Below are positions 10,699-20,948 of a DNA stretch of 64,000 bases, in pieces. The notes beneath the pieces are model-generated. The model made no database searches and was not told the origin of the DNA. It saw only the letters and a list, made by a program, of their open reading frames with translations. The position numbers and the translations under genes are program-made. The DNA comes from Buxus sempervirens (lineage: Eukaryota > Streptophyta > Magnoliopsida > Buxales > Buxaceae): contig OX387192.1 of assembly GCA_947561395.2 (NCBI GenBank), positions 7,786,221 through 7,850,220 of the forward strand. The letters are read 5' to 3'. Each line of letters opens with the position of its first letter. The first letter of the stretch is position 1.

Positions 10699-11879
10699 TG
10701 TGCGCACCCGATTTCGGTCGCACGACGAGGCGCACGCAAAACTATGCGTGGCTCGGGATTGTTTGGAGTCGCCACCGCCTGATGGGGTGCAGGCGGACAC
10801 CTGGGTGCCTAGATTTTCTATTAGACTGGTCTGCGGCTTAGAGATTCTAAGTAAGTTCTCGGTTGCGGTCTGGGGAAGTCCGTAGACACCCCAATCCACC
10901 CCGTCGAATGACGGGTCCCATAGGTTTCCCTGGTTTGAGTCAACTTTGGTCTCTCACTCACCCGATTCCTAATCTAGCATTCAATTTTGGTTAAGTCTGG
11001 TGGGACCTCCAAAGTGGTGTGGGTTCCTTTACTTGATTTTATCTTCTTATTATTGAATGAAGTGAGTCTGATTGGGTGGGCCCCGTTGGAAGGCCCACGG
11101 ATCCCTTGGTGGGCCAAGTGTGGCCCATATGTCCCCTGGTGGGCCAAGCGTGGCCCTTTGGACTTTGGTTCAATTTGACTTGATTTTATTTTGAAGTTCA
11201 AGTTGGGTTATTAAGTTATTTCCATGTAAGGTGGGCCGGATTGCTTTGTGGGCCCTTGAGCGGGCCCCACAATTGGTTGCCAAGTGATTTTGATTTTATC
11301 TTTCTTATCTGTACCAAAATGGGCCAAGCATTGGGCTTGGGGCCCTTTACCTGGGTTTGGGCTTGAAAGCCCAAGACTTCCTAGGTTAGGGTTTTTGAAA
11401 CCCTAACCTTTCTTGGTGTTGTAGGCCTAGTGGGCTCGACAAGCCCGGCCCGTGGTCTCGGCCAAACCACAACCTAATTTAAGCATGCATACCCCACATA
11501 GGGCTTGGGTGGGCCTCAAGTGGTCTGGCCCGCCCAGTTCCTTTGATTATCTTATTTTAGTACAATTCAATGGTTCGGGTTGAGGTGGGCCCCGTTGGAA
11601 GGCCCACTGGGAATCAAGTCAGACCGGGTGGTCTGGGTCCCATGTTGGGTTCCCGGGTCAGGTGGTCTGGGTCCCATGTTGGGTTCCCGGGTGACCCGGA
11701 AACCCTATTGGCATATTTGGTTTGGTTTGAGAATGTCACCCCACTGTCAACAAAGATTACAGAATATGCAGAAATCATGAAATACCCAAAATATACGAAA
11801 ATCACATACACCGGGTCCAAGGGGTATTTTCGGAATTTAAAAAATATGAGCAATTCGGCCTTAAAAGGGTATGCGCTGA

Positions 11880-12195
11880 CCTCCGGGAGCTAGGCGCGAG
11901 GTCAGCACGAAGTGGGCGGACCGAAAACAGTAAAAATAGCACTGCGGGCGAGCTGAGCGCCAAGTGGGCGCGAGCTCAGCGCACACAAAAATAAGTGGGC
12001 GTGAGCTCAGCGCACCCAAAAGAGAAGTGGGCGCGAGCTCAGCGTACCCAAAAATAAGTGGGCGCGAGCTCAGCGCACCCAAAAAGGTGGGCGTGAGCTC
12101 GGTGCCAAGTGAGCGCGAGCTCGGCGTGAGGTGAGCGCGAGCTCGGCGCGAAGTGGGCGGACCCAAAATAGGTGAGCGCGAGCTCAGCGCATACC
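11880..12195. repeat. GC-rich minisatellite in the solo LTR
   Basis: Variants of gtgggcgcgagctcagcgca separated by acccaaaaataa recur about ten times. The core (aggtgagcgc-like) is the complement of the cgctcacct units in LTR1-3. Open frames across it come from the repeat. Confidence 0.85.
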
Positions 12196-12843
12196 CTGAT
12201 TCTCTGCTTTTTCTTTCCAGCTCCATTTCCGACTGGTTTTTTAGGGTTTTTTAACCTCTGTAATCACTCTCTGGGATCCTTAGAACCCCAGAAGACCTCT
12301 AAACACCATTGAACATTAATCTAACCTAAGTTGTGAAGATCAAACCTCCTTGCAAACCTGCAAATCCGAACACCCAAACTCTAACAGAACATACAAGGAA
12401 GGGAACTGGGGGCTTTATCGGGATACAACAGAGAGGGAGAACTCATGGGGGAACATGCTCCCCCTTCGAATCAATCAAACAAGTAATAGCAGTGACGAAC
12501 AAAAATGCTAGAAAACAGGATATCGCAATAAACTTATTTATTTTGGACAAGAGTTCGTCGGGTACATTACCTGGGTGTTTCAACACCTATCCGAAGTGGG
12601 TAGAGCCTCCTCGGAGCGTGCGAGCAGCCACCGGAGCAACACCTCTCCACGCCCACAGCAAGATCTCCTTAGAGTTTGATCTCCTTCGGGTTTGATGAGG
12701 AAGAAGAGGAAGAGAGGAATGGGGGGGGGGGGTCTGGTTTTTTCCTTTGGGGAAGATGATGGTCAAGACCACCTTCGAATGCCTCAGGCAAAAAAATGTC
12801 CAACCTCAACAATCCGAACCCCCAACAATGAAGGAGGTTGCGG

Positions 12844-12852
12844 CTTTTATAG
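12844..12852 (-). promoter_or_regulatory. LTR TATA box (solo LTR)
   Basis: The minus strand reads ctataaaag, at the position equivalent to the TATA boxes at 14783, 26177 and 37363. Confidence 0.65.
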
Positions 12853-13199
12853 AAGAGGACGGGGTATCCTCCGACTTCGGCACCCAGCTCGCGTCGAGCT
12901 CCTGTCGCTAGCGCGAGCGACAAAATGATTAAATCATTAAATGCCGCCGCGGGTTTGTTTAAAAAATCCGAAAATTAAGATATAGTCCCTGTGATATTTT
13001 GGTTTAATATTATTTTATTCAGATATTTTCAAATATTTTCAGATTGGTCCCTGGGATCTTTTGAATGTTTGGATATTTACGGATTTGATCCCCGAGATAT
13101 TTTCCTGCTCAACTTGCCATGTGTGCGGCTTTTGCCACGTGCGCAGTTCGCCGGTTTTGCTGCTCGGGAATTTTGTCAACTCATATTTTCTTCATCCGG

Positions 13200-13560
13200 G
13201 CTCCGATCTGGGCAAACTCAGTTGCGTTAGAATCGTATCAGAGCCCTCTATCCAATGGCATGGGGGTAAGCACCTGGATCGGATTTTACCAGAAAGTCAA
13301 CTTTTGGCTTCGCCCAAGTTTGACCGCCCGCAGAACCTTCATCCGGACTCTGATTCCTGCAAACTCAGTTGCATTGGAATCGTGTCGAGATTCTCTATCC
13401 AATGATATAGAGCAAGGTATCTAGATCAGATTTTAGCAGAAAGTCAACTTTTGGCTCCGCCCAAGTTTGACCGCCCACAGAACCTTCATTCGGACTCCGA
13501 TTCCTGCAAACTCAGTTGCGTTGGAATCGTGCCGGGATTCTCTATCCAATGATATAAAGC
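13200..13560. repeat. About 150-bp tandem repeats in the solo LTR
   Basis: Phrases such as aaactcagttgcgtt, tctatccaatg and agaaagtcaacttttggct recur three times. LTR1-3 hold two clear copies of the same unit (about 14225-14445), so copy number varies within the family. Confidence 0.8.
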
Positions 13561-13683
13561 AAGGTGGCCAATTTTCTCTTGATCAAAAGGTCAAATTTTG
13601 ACCCCTCAGGGTTTGACTTTTCTGCTGTCTTTTAGCACATTTTTTCTCTTTATTCTGGTTTGATCAAAATTTGGGTGCTTACA

Positions 13684-14104
13684 ATGAGAGCACCCCCTGA
13701 TAGGACCTTCTTGACAATATAATGTCCTTCCCAATTTGGTTTGAATTTTCCACAAGGGTCTTCCAAAAAGGGTAAGATTTTCTTTAATACTAAATTTCCT
13801 TCTTAGAAAGTTCTGGGCTTCACCTTCTTATTGTAAGCCCTGGCCATTCTCTTCTGATACAATTGGCCATGACAGAGCGCTTTCAACCACTTCTCCTCTA
13901 TCAAATTGAGTTGATCATGTCTTGATTGTATCCATTCAGCTTCTTCTAATTCAGCTTCCATTAGCACTCTTAGTGAAGGTATTTTCACTTCCACTGGTAA
14001 AACTGCTTCCATCACATAGACTAAGGAATATGGGGTTGCCCCAGTAGAAGTCCGAATCGAGGTTCTGTAGGCGTATAGCGCAAGTAGCAGCATTTCATGC
14101 CAAT
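13684..14104 (-). pseudogene. Integrase C-terminal region of the resident Tat-type pol
   Basis: The minus strand reads the region after the catalytic core, including LLLALYAYRTS and ATPYSLVYVMEAVLPVE, then a basic linker (MARAYNKKVKPRTF) and, past a stop, the LVLKK...GKFKPNWEG segment typical of gypsy integrase C-termini. The TAG after PRTF breaks the frame. The right edge (14100-14104, CCAAT) is the target-site duplication of the large insertion. The frame resumes in phase at 39795 on the other side. Both sides together show a single integrase gene interrupted by later insertions. Confidence 0.85.
14100..14104. repeat. Target-site duplication CCAAT, left copy
   Basis: CCAAT here is repeated exactly at 39791-39795 and flanks the whole LTR-internal-LTR-internal-LTR block, so the block derives from one integration event. 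Confidence 0.92.
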
Positions 14105-14782
14105 TGTAAGCACCTTATTTTTGCACCCCTGGAATTGCTAAAAACGAAAACCCTGGTAGAAAATCAAACCCCGAAGGGACAAAAGTTGAGTTTTTGATTA
14201 AGTGATATTTGGCCACCTTGCTTTATGTCATTGGATAGAGAATCTCGACACGATTCCAACGCAACTGAGTTTGCAAGAATCGGAGTCCGGATGAAGGTTC
14301 TGCGGGCGGTCAAACTTGGGCGGAGCCAAAAGTTGACTTTCTGGTGAAATCCGATCCAGGTGCTTACCCCCATGCCATTGGATAGAGGGCTCCGCCACGA
14401 TTCTAACGCAACTGAGTTTGCCCAAATCGGAGCCCGGATGAAGAAGATATGAGCTGACGAAATTCCCGAGCAGCAAAACCAGCAAACTGCGCACGTGGCA
14501 AAAAGCTGCACACGTGGCGAGTTGCGCAGGAAAATAACTCGGGGATCAAATCCGTAAATATCTAAACATTCAAAATATCCCAGGGACCAATCTGAAAATA
14601 TTTGAAAATATCTGAATAAAATAATATTAAACCAAAATATCCCAGGGACCATATCTTAATTTTCGGATTTTTTAAACAAACCCGCGGCGGCATTTAATGT
14701 TTAATGATTTTGTCGCTCGCGCCAAGCGACAGGAGCTCGGCGCGAGCTGGGCGCCAAAGTGGGCGGATGCCCATTTTTCCTT

Positions 14783-14791
14783 CTATAAAAG
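14783..14791 (+). promoter_or_regulatory. LTR1 TATA box
   Basis: ctataaaag lies within ttccttctataaaagctcc. The same box is at 26177-26185 (LTR2) and 37363-37371 (LTR3). Transcription is expected just downstream, giving a leader of about 2.6 kb to the LTR end. Confidence 0.7.
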
Positions 14792-15463
14792 CTCCAGCAG
14801 CCTTCGTTTGCGGGGGTTCTGAATTTTTTTGGTTCGGCATTTCTTTGGGGTTGGACATTCTGTTGTCCCTCGGCACTCAAAGGTAGTCTGGGCTACCATC
14901 TTCCCCAAAGAAACCACACTCTTGGCCATTCCTTTCTTCCCCTTCTTCCTCGTCAAACCCGAAGGTAATCTTGCTCTTGGTGTGAGAAGGAGGCTCCGGC
15001 TGCAGCGCGTTGGCTCCAAGGAACCCTCCGCCCTACTCTACAAAGACCTGGAACCAAGGTGAGCTCTCCATTTTCTTTTGTTCAATATATATATAAATCA
15101 GGCTTCCCATGCATCTCTGATATCTTGTTTGTCATTGTTTGTTTGATTCGAATTCGAAGGGGAGCATGTTCCCTGTGATCGCACCTCTCTTGTATCCCGA
15201 TAAAACCCCCCTTTCCCTTCTTCCTTAATCGTGTTTTGTTAGTTAGTGTTTTGTTTTCAAAGTTTTATGCATGTTCTGTAATGTTGGGTGTTCGGATTTC
15301 TAGGTTTGCAAAGAGGTTTGATCCTCACAACTTAGGTTAGATTAATTTCCAAGTATGTTAGAGGTCTGCTGGGGTTCTAAGGATCCCCAGAAACCAGTTA
15401 CAGAGCTTAAAACCAGTCGGAAATGGAGTTTGGAGAGAAAACAACAGAGAGTCAGGGTCTGCG

Positions 15464-16146
15464 CTGAGCTCACGCTCACCTCGCGCTGAGCTCGCGCTCA
15501 CCTAGCTTGGGTCCGCTCACCTCGCGCTCACCTCATGCTCACCTAAAATTGGATGCGCTCACCTTACGCTCACCTCGTGCTCACCTAAAATTGGATGCGC
15601 TCACCTCGCGCTCACCTCATGCTCACCTAAAATTGGATGCGCTCACCTCGCGCTCACCTAAAATTGGATGCGCTCACCTCGCGCTCACCTCGTGCTCACC
15701 TCTTGCTCACCTAAAATTGGATGCGCTCACCTCGCGCTCACCTCGTGCTCACCTAAAATTGGATGCGCTCACCTCGCGCTCACCTCGTGCTCACCTAAAA
15801 TTGGATGCGCTCACCTCGCGCTCACCTCATGCTCACCTAAAATTGGATGCGCTCACCTCGCGCTCACCTCGTGCTCACCTAAAATTGGATGCGCTCACCT
15901 CGCGCTCACCTCATGCTCACCTAAAATTGGATGCGCTCACCTCGCGCTCACCTCATGCTCACCTCGTGCTCACCTAAAATTGGATGCGCTCACCTCACGC
16001 TCACCTCGCGCTCACCTCATGCTCACCTAAAATTGGATGCTCTCACCTCCCGCTCACCTCGTGCTCACCTAAAATTGGATGCGCTCACCACGCGCTCACC
16101 TCGTGCTCACCTAAAATTGGATGCGCTCACCTCGCGCTCACCTCGA
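15464..16146. repeat. 42-bp minisatellite in LTR1
   Basis: The unit is built from 11-bp subrepeats (cgcgctcacct, cgtgctcacct or catgctcacct) followed by aaaattggatg. It is present about 15 times here, with fewer copies in LTR2 (about 26856-27332) and LTR3 (about 38043-38504). It reads open in several frames because the unit length is a multiple of three; I do not think it codes. Confidence 0.92.
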
Positions 16147-16161
16147 TTTTTGGGTGCGCCC

Positions 16162-16356
16162 ACTTCACCTTTACCTTAAAAAATCCCAAAAATGCCCTTT
16201 ACCTTAAATAAAATCTTGAAAATGCCCTTTACCCTGAAAAATCACAAAAATGCCCTTTTCCTTAAAAAATCCCGAAAATGCCCTTTACCTTAAATAAAAT
16301 CCCGAAAATGCCCTTTACCTTGAAAAATCCCGAAAATGCCCTTTACCTTGATAAAT
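16162..16356. repeat. Second minisatellite in LTR1 (gaaaatgccctttacctt units)
   Basis: About seven units of roughly 28 bp alternate aaaatcccgaaaatgccc with tttaccttaaat. Equivalent arrays are at about 27356-27540 and 38528-38716. Confidence 0.85.
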
Positions 16357-17432
16357 CCCTCCCTAGTACAATGAGCCAGTTTTTTTTCTCTGACAGAGTG
16401 TATATCTTGTGTTTTTTTGTGGGATTATTGCTAGATGTGAATGATATTTCCGAACCGGATAAACCAATAGGGTTTTTGGGTCACCCGGAAACCCGACAGG
16501 GGACTTGGACTCCCGGTCCAACTTGACTTCCAGTGGGCCTTCCAACGGGGCCCACCAAGCCCAATAAACACCAAAGCATGCCATTAAAATAACTTAAGTA
16601 AAATGAACAATTTGAACCGGGCGGGCCAAACCCAATGCGGCCCACCCGAGCCTTGTTATGCGAAATTGATGCATGAATTGCGTGGTTTGGCCGAGACCAA
16701 GGGCAAGGGCCTATCGGGCCCACCAAAGCCCACCAACCGAACCAAGGAAGGGTACAAACCCTAACTTCCGGTAACTGGGGCTTACAAGCCCAGATTTGGA
16801 CTGCGGGCCCCAAGCCCAGTGTCCAAATCAGTTTGGCAAAATTAAAAAGATAAATCCAATAAAAAATACTTGGACACCATGTGGGCCCACCTTAGGGGCC
16901 CACAAACCGGTCCGGCCCACTTGTGCATGAAAAACACTTAATCTTCAAATCTGAACTTAAAGTAAAATCAATTGACCTAAACAAAGCCCAAAGGACCTCT
17001 CAGGCTAGACTGAGGTCCACAAGGGTACACGGGCTTGACTAAGCCCACCAAGGATACCGTGGGCCTTCCAACAGGGTCCACCCAACCAGACTCAGATCAC
17101 ATAAGTAATCAAGATAAAAGCAACTAAAGGGACCCACACCACTCAGGTGGTCCCGCCAGACTTAACCAAGCTGCATATCGGTTTAGGAATCGGGTGAGAC
17201 CAAAGTAAGCTGACTCAAACCAGGACAAACCTAAGGGACCCGTCACCCGACGGGGTGGACCGGGGTGTCTACGGACTTCGCCGGACCGCAACCGAGACCC
17301 TACTTAGAATCTCAAAGCCACAGACCAAAAGCCCTAATAGACAAGGTTAGGCACCCAGGTGTCCGCCTGCACCCCATCAGGCGGTGGCGACTCCGAATTC
17401 CCACGTGCCGCGTTTCCGACGCGCGCACAGCC

Positions 17433-17450
17433 TGGCGACTCCACCGGGGA
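17433..17450 (+). promoter_or_regulatory. Primer-binding site (tRNA-Arg type)
   Basis: tggcgactccaccgggga lies three bases after the LTR1 end. TGGCGACTCC-type sites are known from Tat/Ogre elements, which prime with tRNA-Arg; the exact tRNA was not checked. The site recurs at 28619-28636 after LTR2. LTR3 is followed directly by the target-site duplication, as expected for the 3' LTR. Confidence 0.75.
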
Positions 17451-19385
17451 CTTCTCAGCCCAATAGGACCCTTGGTTAGAATGAGTCAACCTAAGAGGGA
17501 TTTAGTCGATTTCAGGGTTTTTACTACCTCGCTTAGTAAGACGTGGAATACATGCAACTACGTATTCTAGGGAGTCCTGTCACAAGGACATGATAATCGC
17601 CTAAGGAAAGTGGGATTTAAGCGGTCCCCTGTGACCCCCCACTTACCTGGGGACTCTCCCGGAATCTCGTATTGCGTGCCAATTCTGCACCTTACTATAC
17701 AAGACGGTAAAAACTCCTTTATCAACAAAATCCTATCAAATCTCACCCGGTTAGACACCGCACTCAGCCCAAATGCAGATACGGGAACACCACCACACCG
17801 TGGATGGATTTATTTTCCAGTTTGGTGATAAACTGCGTGGGGTGACATGCACGAGGGAGGATGCGTGAATGATCCGACCCTGAATGAATGAATGAGAGCG
17901 GATACTGCATCTTCTTTTCCAAGACTTAGACCTCTCTAGCAGCCTACCCTTCTGATTCCTACGAACTGATCTTTGGGATGGTATTAGCACCTACGATCCC
18001 GTGGCTTTCCGGGGAAAGCAGGGTAAACCCATCCCCCCAGTTTTCTGGAGTCCATTAGCACCACAGGTTTCTTGCCGTCGCACGCGAGGATCCAGTACTG
18101 GTCCAGACCCTTGTAGGCTTATGTCTCGGGCTGGGTATCCTCCCCCACCTAACATTTCTGAACAAACCGCGCTTGATATTGCGAGGGTGATATGAATGAT
18201 GAATACAAAAGGAGTAAAATCAACTTAAAATCCAAGAGTCCTTCAGGGGCAGCAACCCCCGCTTTTTGCATCCAACTGAGTAAACCCTAGATTATGGGCT
18301 GCCTTAGCCCTAATTTAGGAAGCTAACCTAACTTTGATCAGGGGAACCACCCCAGATCCATGCATGGAGTCCTGCGAGCCGTGGGCCTTGACCCATTGAG
18401 TCCGTTGGAGGCACTCTGAGTCCGGGTCAGCCTTTTGAGCAGATGAAAGCCGGTTAGATCAGACAACCAGGTGAAAGCAGGCCAGATCAGAGCAGGGGAA
18501 CTAAACCCTAGATTTAGGAATTTGGCTTACCCGCCCGGAAGCAAATTTGTATCCTTCCTTTTGGCTCTCAACAGCCTTGAGGATGAATCTTTTGCAGATT
18601 TTTTGTGAATATCATGTAAATTTTCGCCCTCGCTGGCAAGTTGTAAATTCTTTTGGTTTGATACCTGAAGGCAAAAGCAGATGAAAGAACAAATGAAAGG
18701 AAAGCTAATCAGGACTTAGCTGTGCTTCCATACACAAGTGTGTCTAGGAGTCGTGCCCCACGAGGCACCAACCTTTTTAGGGCTATGCACACACCCTTTT
18801 GATGTAATTTTCTCATATGCAATTTTGGATATAGGTTTTTGAATGGTAATGCCATTTAGCCTCGGCTTCAATTTTGTGCAAGCATCTTCATGCATTGAAT
18901 GCACACACTTCGAAATCATTTGCACAAGCTTTTTTATCAAATCATTTTCAAAAGAAATAATGCAAAAAAATTTCCAAAGATCAAAGTTACACCGGGACTG
19001 GCTCCAATTCCCTATGCCTCACTCAGCTTCAGCTTAATAAGAAAAATCATGAAATAAATTGGCTGTAACTTAGCCCAAAATAAAAAGTCAAGTCTGACCC
19101 TTGCTAGGGACTAGCAGCCCAAGCTGAAAGTACAAAGAAAAACGATGAAAAGAAGAAAGAAGAAATTTCAAATCCAAGTAAAGACCAAATATGGCAAAAT
19201 CCCAATTTCTAATCCCAAATTTCAGTCAGGGCCATTTTGTGCTTCTACAACCAGAGGAGGTCATTTGGTGATTCCAAAAAACCAGGACTTCTCCCAAACA
19301 GGGACTTCTTCCCCAAACCGGGACTTCTGCCCAAACCGGGACTACCGACAAAATCAGGGACTCTTCCCCTCGCCTCTGAAGGGCT

Positions 19386-19962
19386 AAATCTTAGTCGAAG
19401 CCATTTCGCGCTTCCACTACTCTGAAGCCATTTCGTGCTTCTCTTAATTTGAAGCCATTTCGTGCTTCCGCTAATCTGAAACCATTTCGTGTTTCCAAAT
19501 CCGAAGCCATTTCGTGCTTCCCCCAAATTGAAATCACTTTGTGTTTCCCAAAATCTTAGTCGAAGCCATTTCGTGCTTCCACCAAAATTGAAACCATTTC
19601 GTGTTTCCAAATTTGAAGCAATTTCGTGCTTCCACCGAAATTGAAACCACTTCGTGTTTCCCAAGATTTTAGTCGAAACCATTTCGTGTTTCTGCTGCCC
19701 CTGAAACCACTTCGTGTTTCTAAATCCGAAACCACTTCGTGTTTCCAAATCCGAAACCACTTCGTGTTTCCAAATCCGAAACCACTTCGTGTTTCCAAAT
19801 CCTAATTTGAAGCCCTTTCGAGCTTCCACTACTCTGAAACCACTTCGTGTTTCCAAAATCCAAAATCAAAGCCATTTCGCGCTTCCCCGAATCTCAGTAA
19901 AAGTTATTTCGTACTTCTGCTGCTTCGGAAATCATTTCGCATTTCTCAAAATTTGGTAGGAA
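19386..19962. repeat. gaagccatttcgtgcttcc minisatellite (copy 1)
   Basis: About 20 units of gaa[ag]ccatttcgtg[ct]ttcc are separated by variable short spacers. Each unit is a weak inverted repeat (gaagc...gcttc). The same array is at 30572-31148. Minus-strand frames of about 200 codons (METRSGF-like repeats) come from this array. Confidence 0.9.
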
Positions 19963-20091
19963 TCACTTACCCTCCAGGAACCAACTCTTGAAGTTCCTGG
20001 AGATCAAACCCAGGGACTGTCCCATGGACATGTACCAATATTTAGAAATCAACTATTGCAGTTTCCAGAACCAAACACAGGGACTCTCCCC

Positions 20092-20795
20092 TTACCTCTG
20101 AAGTGGCGGTTCAAAACCTTCTTCATTACCTCCGAAGTGGCGGTTCAAAACCTTCCTCCTTTACCTCCGAAGTGGCGGTTAAAAATCTTCTTCCTTAACC
20201 TCCGAAGTGGCGGTTAAAAATCTTCTTCCTTAACCTCCGAAGTGGTGGTTCAAAACCTCCTTCCTTTACCTCCGAAGTGGCGGTTCAAAATCTTCTTCCT
20301 TTACCTCCGAAGTGGCGGTCAAAGAAATCATAACCTCCGAAGGGGCGGTTCAAAATCTTCTTCCTTTACCTCCGAAGTGGCGGTCAAAGAAATCATAACC
20401 TCCGAAGTGGCGGTTCAAAATCTTCTTCCTTTACCTCCGAAGTGGCGGTTAAAGGGAATCCTTACCACCGAAGTGGCAATCAAAACAAAATCTTACATGC
20501 TTACCTCCGAAGTGGCGGTCAAAAAGAAATCCTCACCTCCGAAGTGGCGGTTGAGAGAAAATCATAACCTCCGAAGTGGCGGTTCAAAATCTTCTTCCTT
20601 TACCTCCGAAGTGGCGGTCAAAGAAATCATAACCTCCGAAGTGGCGGTTCAAAATCTTCTTCCTTTACCTCCGAAGTGGCGGTCAAAAAGAAATCCTCAC
20701 CTCCGAAGTGGCGGTTGAGGGAAAATCATTACCTCCGAAGTGGCAGTTAAAAGAAACCTTCTTCCCTAACCTCCGAAGTGGTGGTTAGAAAGTGA
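20092..20795. repeat. acctccgaagtggcggtt minisatellite (copy 1)
   Basis: About 20 units of acctccgaagtggcggt[tc] are followed by alternating spacers such as caaaatcttcttcctt and caaagaaatcata. The core ccgaagtggcgg is highly conserved while spacers vary in a higher-order pattern. It lies just upstream of gag and is repeated at 31278-31981. Confidence 0.92.
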
Positions 20796-20948
20796 ATCAA
20801 ATAAGGAAAAATCACCACAAACAATCAGCACAGACATGCATTATATTTCATTATGATATGCATTCCTTGTACTGACTTGTCTTGGAACCAAGGTACCAAG
20901 ATTGCGTTTCGCAGTCCCTACCTCCTACGTTCAAGAAGAAGATTACAG

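Larger units (their letters stand above)
10699..13683 (-). mobile_element. Solo LTR of the gag-only family, inserted in pol
   Basis: The + strand ends are TGTGCGCACC...GGTGCTTACA. On the minus strand it starts TGTAAGCACC like the LTRs at 14105, 25500 and 36686. It is 2985 bp long and flanked by perfect ATGAG duplications, so it is one insertion that lost its internal part by LTR-LTR recombination. Internal landmarks in minus orientation are roughly 150-bp repeats (13200-13560), a TATA box (12844-12852), a GC-rich minisatellite (about 11880-12195) and the terminal region with tggcgactcc-like sequence near 10768. It splits the pol C-terminus of the resident minus-strand element. Confidence 0.93.
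14105..17429 (+). mobile_element. LTR1 (5' outer LTR, 3325 bp)
   Basis: It starts TGTAAGCACC and ends GCGCGCACA, followed by gcc and the primer-binding site. It is the longest of the three LTRs because its 42-bp minisatellite (15464-16146) has more copies. In its first 2.6 kb it differs from LTR2 and LTR3 at many sites (for example ggctccgccacg against ggctccgatacg). Near its 3' end it agrees with LTR2 and differs from LTR3. Confidence 0.92.

Noticed and set aside
15507-16211. Overlapping + strand frames reading SRSPRAHLKLDALT repeats (also in LTR2 and LTR3)
   Set aside because: The unit is 42 bp, a multiple of three, so the array reads open in more than one frame. It lies in an LTR leader.
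17265-18195. Frames in the LTR1 end and early leader, repeated at 28451-29381
   Set aside because: They cross the LTR end and primer-binding site, show no family resemblance and are conserved only because of the duplication.
19245-19856. Minus-strand open frame of 203 codons with METRSGF-like repeats (and its copy at 30431-31042)
   Set aside because: It is the translation of the gaagccatttcgtgcttcc minisatellite. The repeat composition, not coding selection, keeps it open.
20242-20718. Frame of 158 codons over the acctccgaagtggcggtt array
   Set aside because: Minisatellite artefact in the internal region; no domain.
19386-20795. CRISPR-like appearance of regular repeats with variable spacers
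   Set aside because: Spacers are short, partly repeated themselves, and the context is a plant retrotransposon without any cas gene. These are minisatellites.
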